Shown one piece after another: positions 4,906 to 6,346 of a stretch of 6,346 nt of DNA. The notes below the pieces were generated by a model, which had not been told where the DNA came from, did not search any database, and was given only the letters and a program-made list of their open reading frames with translations. The stretch spans positions 1 to 6,346 of the forward strand of contig JAEDLI010000120.1 of the NCBI GenBank assembly GCA_016295375.1, written 5' to 3'. The position numbers and the translations under genes were made by a program. Within the stretch, counting starts at the first letter, position 1. Every line of letters starts with the position of its first letter. The DNA comes from Fibrobacter sp. (GTDB lineage: Bacteria > Fibrobacterota > Fibrobacteria > Fibrobacterales > Fibrobacteraceae).

Positions 4906-5283
4906 ATGAATCCGAATCTGGCGCTTTTGGTCCTATCTTGGCAGGTGGCTTGTCTTTTTCACGAGAATGAAACGGAAAATCTTTTGCCAGGCTCTTCTTC
5001 TGCGACACAGGCGGAAAGCGATGCTTTGGACCAAATTCACGACGAACTGACCCCCGATGTCTCTTGGGATGACTTCAATAAGGTTTATGGTTCGTTTTCA
5101 TCGGCAAAGGAACGTGCGGCGGCTTGTGTGGAAACCCTTAGGGAGCAAAGTCCCGAGTTCAAGAGCGAGGTGCTGAAATCTATGCTGAGAGTGGCAAAAG
5201 CCTCCCGCGAAGATGCAAACGAGAGCAATGTATCTCCGGAAGAAATGGCCTTTATCCAGCAGATCCGTGAAACTTTGGAGTGA
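4906..5283 (+). CDS. Small acidic helical protein, possibly TerB-like
   Basis: From ATG 4906 this is a 125-aa, Glu/Asp-rich, mostly helical protein with no clear membrane segment. It starts with a hydrophobic helix (NPNLALLVLSWQVACLF), has an acidic middle (SDALDQIHDELTPDVSWDDF), and ends with helices 'EVLKSMLRVAKAS... NVSPEEMAFIQQIRETL'. The ending, a helix then an acidic loop then S-P-E-E-x2-F-I-x2-I, resembles the closing half of TerB/DjlA-N domains (DG-x-(I/V)-S-x-E-E). I judge TerB-like by eye only, and the function is unknown. ATG 4906 is preceded by GAGGT at 4896-4900. An in-frame ATG at 4894 would add four residues but has no Shine-Dalgarno site. Codons are less biased than in pgi, suggesting lower expression. 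It is divergent from dnaX and ends 54 bases before pgi with no terminator hairpin between, so read-through into pgi is possible. Confidence 0.8.
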   Translation: MNPNLALLVLSWQVACLFHENETENLLPGSSSATQAESDALDQIHDELTPDVSWDDFNKVYGSFSSAKERAAACVETLREQSPEFKSEVLKSMLRVAKASREDANESNVSPEEMAFIQQIRETLE

Positions 5284-5297
5284 TTTTTTTATATTTA
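5284..5297 (+). promoter_or_regulatory. Predicted pgi promoter (T-tract plus TATATTTA)
   Basis: T7 (5284-5290) overlaps TATATTTA (5290-5297), followed by GCCCCGC. The box fits TAnnTTT with A in the last position. The transcript would start near 5303, giving a leader of about 35 bases that can form a small CCGC-GCA-GCGG hairpin (5314-5324) just before the ribosome binding site. The T-tract begins right after the stop of the preceding gene. Confidence 0.5.
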
Positions 5298-5324
5298 GCC
5301 CCGCAATAAACACCCGCGCAGCGG

Positions 5325-5330
5325 AAAGGA
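5325..5330 (+). promoter_or_regulatory. Ribosome binding site of pgi
   Basis: AAAGGA seven bases before ATG 5338. It settles the pgi start. Confidence 0.65.
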
Positions 5331-5337
5331 TTAATCT

Positions 5338-6346
5338 ATGTCGAAACTGACTGATTCTCAGGAATGGAAGGCCCTCGAGGCCCACGCCGAAGTCGCAAAG
5401 ACCTGGCACATGAAGGAACTCTTCGCAAAGGACCCGGCTCGTGCCGAAAAGTTCAGCGCCGAAGCCTGCGGCATCTTCCTGGACTACTCCAAGAACATCA
5501 TCACCGACGAAACCATGGCCAAGCTCCAGGACCTCCTGAAGTCCGCCGGTTTCGAAGACATGCGCCGTAAGTACTTTGCCGGCGAAAAGATTAACACCAC
5601 CGAAAAGCGCGCCGTGCTCCACACCGCTCTCCGCTACAAGGGCAACGATCCGATTTGCGTCGATGGCAAGGACGTGATGCCCGAAGTCCGCGCCGTGCTC
5701 AAGCACATGGAAGACTTCACCCACCTGGTCCGCAGCGGCAAGTGGAAAGGCCACACCGGCAAGTCCATCAAGTACGTGGTGAACATCGGTATCGGAGGTT
5801 CCGACCTGGGCCCCGTGATGGTCACCGAAGCCTTGAAGCCGTATGCCGACAAGCCGGCTGCTGGCGAATACTCTCCGGAAGTCTACTTCGTTTCTAACAT
5901 CGACGGCACCCACATGGCCGAAACCCTCAAGAAGGTGAACATCGAAGAAACGCTCTTCATCGTCGCTTCCAAGACGTTCACCACTCTTGAAACTATGACT
6001 AATGCCGAAACCGCCAAGGCTGCCATTCTCAAGGCTTTTGGTGGCGACGAAAAGTCCATCGCCAAACACTTTGTGGCGCTCTCCACCAACACTGAAGCCG
6101 TGTCCGCCTTCGGTATCGATACCGCCAATATGTTCGAATTCTGGAACTGGGTGGGTGGCCGTTACTCCCTGTGGTCTGCCATCGGTCTTTCCATCGCGCT
6201 CCGCATTGGCTTCGAGAACTACATGAAACTCCACCAGGGCGCCTACGAAATGGATCAGCATTTCAAGACCGCGACCGTCGACAAGAACCTGCCCGTTATC
6301 CTCGCCCTTATCGGCGTGTGGTACAACAACTTCTTCGGCGCTTCCA
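5338..6346 (+). CDS. pgi: Glucose-6-phosphate isomerase (3' end beyond the window)
   Basis: Cytoplasmic enzyme that interconverts glucose-6-phosphate and fructose-6-phosphate in glycolysis and gluconeogenesis. The first 336 residues are in the window, and the reading frame is still open at the right edge. Seen directly: the phosphate-binding loop NIGIGGSDLGP at 149-159, VSNIDGTH at 185-192, SKTFTTLET at 211-219 (the conserved sugar-phosphate Ser/Lys/Thr loop), and family signature 1, NWVGGRYSLWSAIG, at 270-283 with Arg275. The N-terminus (SKLTDSQEWKALEAHAE... DYSKNIITDET) is that of the long, E. coli/eukaryote-type enzyme of about 545-550 aa, so roughly 60% is present. The catalytic Glu, His and Lys of the C-terminal half lie mostly outside. 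Codon use is very biased (AAG, GCC, GAA, CTC), as in highly expressed genes. It has its own promoter and ribosome binding site and is not obviously linked in function to the neighbours. Confidence 0.98.
   Translation, partial: MSKLTDSQEWKALEAHAEVAKTWHMKELFAKDPARAEKFSAEACGIFLDYSKNIITDETMAKLQDLLKSAGFEDMRRKYFAGEKINTTEKRAVLHTALRYKGNDPICVDGKDVMPEVRAVLKHMEDFTHLVRSGKWKGHTGKSIKYVVNIGIGGSDLGPVMVTEALKPYADKPAAGEYSPEVYFVSNIDGTHMAETLKKVNIEETLFIVASKTFTTLETMTNAETAKAAILKAFGGDEKSIAKHFVALSTNTEAVSAFGIDTANMFEFWNWVGGRYSLWSAIGLSIALRIGFENYMKLHQGAYEMDQHFKTATVDKNLPVILALIGVWYNNFFGAS

Noticed and set aside
4906..4975. TerB-like protein as a lipoprotein, based on hydrophobic start and Cys after QVA
   Set aside because: The residue at -3 from the Cys is Gln, not Leu/Val/Ile, and from ATG 4906 there is no positive charge before the hydrophobic stretch.
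5098..6261. 387-codon open frame on the minus strand opposite pgi and the end of the TerB-like gene
   Set aside because: It is antisense to a clear pgi and to the upstream gene, is rich in Gly/His/Phe/Val as expected of reversed biased codons, and shows no start site or family pattern.

Overview
The window comes from a Gram-negative bacterium with moderately high GC and strong C/G bias at third codon positions, which is why the strands opposite real genes also stay open. A Fibrobacter-like member of the FCB group (Fibrobacterota/Chlorobi/Bacteroidota) is my best guess. The support is the codon style, the DnaX tail type, and promoter elements resembling the Bacteroidota TAnnTTTG box combined with clear Shine-Dalgarno sites. 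This assignment is inference, not proof.

Layout. Positions 1-2554 (minus strand) hold a tripartite efflux operon read right to left: a TolC-type outer-membrane channel, a lipoprotein membrane-fusion (adaptor) subunit, and the first 25 codons of an RND inner-membrane pump that runs off the left edge. Positions 2580-2617 hold an intrinsic terminator whose T-tract abuts the presumed efflux promoter. Positions 2673-4731 (minus) hold the replication operon dnaX-ybaB. Positions 4732-4905 are a divergent intergenic region with short AGTAACT-type repeats and promoters facing outward. Positions 4906-5283 (plus) encode a small acidic helical protein, possibly TerB-like. From 5338 to the right edge lies the 5' two-thirds or so of pgi (glucose-6-phosphate isomerase), with the codon bias of a highly expressed gene.

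Main point of interest. dnaX is interrupted at an uninterrupted A11 run (3567-3577, minus strand). In the genomic frame the product ends two serines after the run (390 aa, gamma-like). A frame with one A fewer stays open for 189 more codons and encodes a plausible tau C-terminal region, for a total of 577 aa. The other frame also stops at once. This is the arrangement expected for gamma/tau production by transcriptional slippage (known for Thermus thermophilus dnaX) or by frameshifting (E. coli dnaX). Here the default genomic frame gives the short form. A homopolymer sequencing error is the main competing explanation.

A second recurring signal is a T6 tract directly followed by a TAnnTTT-like box upstream of all four transcription units that begin inside the window. 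At dnaX this box lies so close to the ATG, which lacks a Shine-Dalgarno site, that a leaderless or nearly leaderless mRNA is likely.
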